From Gammaproteobacteria bacterium (GTDB lineage: Bacteria; Pseudomonadota; Gammaproteobacteria; Eutrophobiales; Eutrophobiaceae), in NCBI GenBank assembly GCA_012270695.1, contig JAAXHV010000418.1, forward strand, positions 1 through 7,224: DNA of 7,224 nucleotides. Direction: 5' to 3'. Numbering within the stretch: position 1 is the stretch's first letter; each line of letters opens with the position of its first letter. The position numbers were made by a program, and so were the translations under genes. Below the pieces are notes generated by a model that was not told the origin of the DNA, ran no database searches, and worked only from the letters and a program-made list of their open reading frames with translations. Shown here piece after piece: positions 5,720 through 7,224 of the stretch.

Positions 5720-7224
5720 AGTGCTGGACTCGCCTTCTGCTTTTCTATTACAAGATTTCTATACCGATCAACTTGAACAGTATATCCGGGTGGGACAACG
5801 GTCGTGCATGATTTCTCGACAATCACTACCGGCCCCCGGAGGGGTTGTTCCGTAGTCAATGCAGTCCTGTGGATGAATTCCGTATCCCGGCGCCTGCCGT
5901 CGAAATAAACCGGACGGATTCGGGATGGCTGGCTTCTGTCCTGATCTGCCGCCAGTTCCGGTTGTTGAGCTTCCAGGCGCGTAGTGACTTCTCCACGCGC
6001 TTCCATGCGTATATTCGCCAGTTCCACTTTTTCTTCCGGGTTTGAATGTCCGTAAGTGTGCTGGTACAGTTTGTGAAAATCCCGCTTGAAGCGTTCCGCA
6101 TACTGCGCATCAGGTGTCGTGTCCTGGGCTACCGGCACGCTGACGAAATACTCCTGTCCGATATAGCGAATATCCAGGTACCGGTAAAAACGCATCTGTT
6201 TACGTTCAACACCTTCATCATGCATGAGACCTTCAAGCTCTTTTTCCAGGCCGATAAAACCATCCAGCACCTTGTCCCACCTGATCTCATCAAAGCCGTC
6301 ATTGAACGATTTGGAAACATCATGGCGAATATCTGACGTTAACATGCCCCATGCTGAAAATGCGCCGGCTACTTCCGGCACGATAATTGTTTCAATACCC
6401 AGTTCGCGTGCTATGAAAACCGCATGCATCGGCCCGGCCCCGCCATTCGCTATCAATGCAAACCCCCTTGGGTCGATGCCCTTGCTTATGGTCATAGTAC
6501 GGATGGCGTTTGCCATTTTCGAATTGACTACAGCAAGTATTCCTTCTGCCATTTGATCCATGCTCATATCAAAGGATTTAGCGATACCCGCAACGACAGA
6601 ACGGGATAATTCAGCATCAAGGCGCATATTTCCACCGAGAAAGTTGTCCGGGTCAATCCGCCCCAATACCACATTTGCGTCGGTCACTGTCGCCTCTTTG
6701 CCACCCATGCCGTAACAGGCAGGGCCGGGTTCCGCACCCGCGCTTTCCGGTCCGACATGCAGCGCACCGGCTTCACTCCATGCTATGCTGCCACCGCCGG
6801 CGCCTATGGAATGGATATCCACCATTGGAGTCAGCACGGGGAAGCCTTCAAATTCCGCTTCCGAAACGACAGCCTCCTTGCCATCTATGACCAGGCTTAC
6901 TTCAAAACTGGTCCCTCCCATATCAATACAAATCAAATTCGGTTTATCAATCCGTTCGCTTAATATCTTTGCCCCGACACTGGCGCCTATCGGCCCGGAC
7001 ATGAGACTGAGCAATGCTTTTGATTGGGCTTCATCAGCGCTGATGAGTCCGCCGTTTGATTGCATTAAGAATATTTTCCGGTCAAATCCTTTCTGATTTA
7101 ATGAGGCCGCCAGTTTATCCAGGTATTTCTTTAAGACTGGCGCTATGTAGGCATTGATGACCACGGTGCTGGTGCGTTCAAACTCGCGCCATTCCCGGCA
7201 TATCTCATACGAGGGAGCGACAAA
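5716..7224 (-). CDS. hyuA: Hydantoinase A/oxoprolinase family protein (alpha subunit), N-terminus cut by window
   Basis: The C-terminal 502 residues of an A subunit; about 180-200 N-terminal residues should lie beyond the right edge, since the family is near 680-700. The frame stays open through base 7224. The GTG at 7164 is not the start, because residues before it read EFERTSTVVINAYIAPV across that point, a conserved family motif. The protein carries the actin/Hsp70-like ATPase fold that phosphorylates the amide oxygen in this family. Visible landmarks (numbered from the window edge): LMQSNGGLIS (53-62), MSGPIGASVGAKI (75-87), the phosphate-binding CIDMGGTSFEVSL (99-111), DIHSIGAGGGSIAW (136-149), SAGAEPGPACYGMGG (161-175), a second nucleotide-fold loop ALIANGGAGPMH (256-267), VPEVAGAFSAWGML (282-295), and the C-terminal DIRYIGQEYF (351-360) and YGHSNPEE (391-398). 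All read as intact. It overlaps hyuB by 4 bp, so the two should be made in step. It is the most upstream gene seen here, but its promoter is outside. Confidence 0.95.
   Translation of the reverse strand, partial: FVAPSYEICREWREFERTSTVVINAYIAPVLKKYLDKLAASLNQKGFDRKIFLMQSNGGLISADEAQSKALLSLMSGPIGASVGAKILSERIDKPNLICIDMGGTSFEVSLVIDGKEAVVSEAEFEGFPVLTPMVDIHSIGAGGGSIAWSEAGALHVGPESAGAEPGPACYGMGGKEATVTDANVVLGRIDPDNFLGGNMRLDAELSRSVVAGIAKSFDMSMDQMAEGILAVVNSKMANAIRTMTISKGIDPRGFALIANGGAGPMHAVFIARELGIETIIVPEVAGAFSAWGMLTSDIRHDVSKSFNDGFDEIRWDKVLDGFIGLEKELEGLMHDEGVERKQMRFYRYLDIRYIGQEYFVSVPVAQDTTPDAQYAERFKRDFHKLYQHTYGHSNPEEKVELANIRMEARGEVTTRLEAQQPELAADQDRSQPSRIRPVYFDGRRRDTEFIHRTALTTEQPLRGPVVIVEKSCTTVVPPGYTVQVDRYRNLVIEKQKASPAL

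Noticed and set aside
7162..7164. GTG as the start of hyuA
   Set aside because: The frame is open to the window edge and the 20 upstream residues contain the conserved REFERTST stretch of HyuA, so the gene begins outside the window.

Overview
The window is gene-dense bacterial DNA carrying part of a catabolic-looking gene cluster. Rows I counted by hand run from about 40 to 67% GC. Gene packing, RBS style and protein families fit a Pseudomonadota-like Gram-negative, but nothing here fixes the taxon. There are no RNA genes, IS elements, CRISPR arrays or phage genes that I can see.

Layout: at the left edge (1-299, + strand) is the C-terminal end of a berberine-bridge-enzyme (BBE)-type FAD-linked oxidoreductase. 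Everything else is on the minus strand and reads right to left. In order of transcription: an N-terminally cut hydantoinase/oxoprolinase A subunit (7224-5716), the complete B subunit (5719-4055), a metal-dependent amidohydrolase (4045-2792), a divergent MFS transporter that starts at TTG (2802-1618), and a second MFS transporter (1544-306). The first four are tightly coupled: a 4-bp ATGA overlap, a 9-bp gap, then an 11-bp overlap. Only a 73-bp gap separates the two transporters. The last gene ends 6 bp from the convergent oxidase gene.

Working model (inference): one or both MFS proteins import a small organic substrate. The HyuA/HyuB complex opens a cyclic amide (hydantoin, lactam or oxoproline type) at the cost of ATP. 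The amidohydrolase, which keeps its full binuclear metal site, then cleaves an amide or dipeptide-like bond. The FAD oxidase may supply an oxidative step, but it is on the other strand and need not be co-regulated. The substrate cannot be read from sequence. Homologous A/B pairs include 5-oxoprolinase, N-methylhydantoinase, caprolactamase and, with an extra subunit, acetone or acetophenone carboxylase. No transcriptional regulator, operon promoter or convincing terminator lies inside the window; the operon promoter should be to the right of it.
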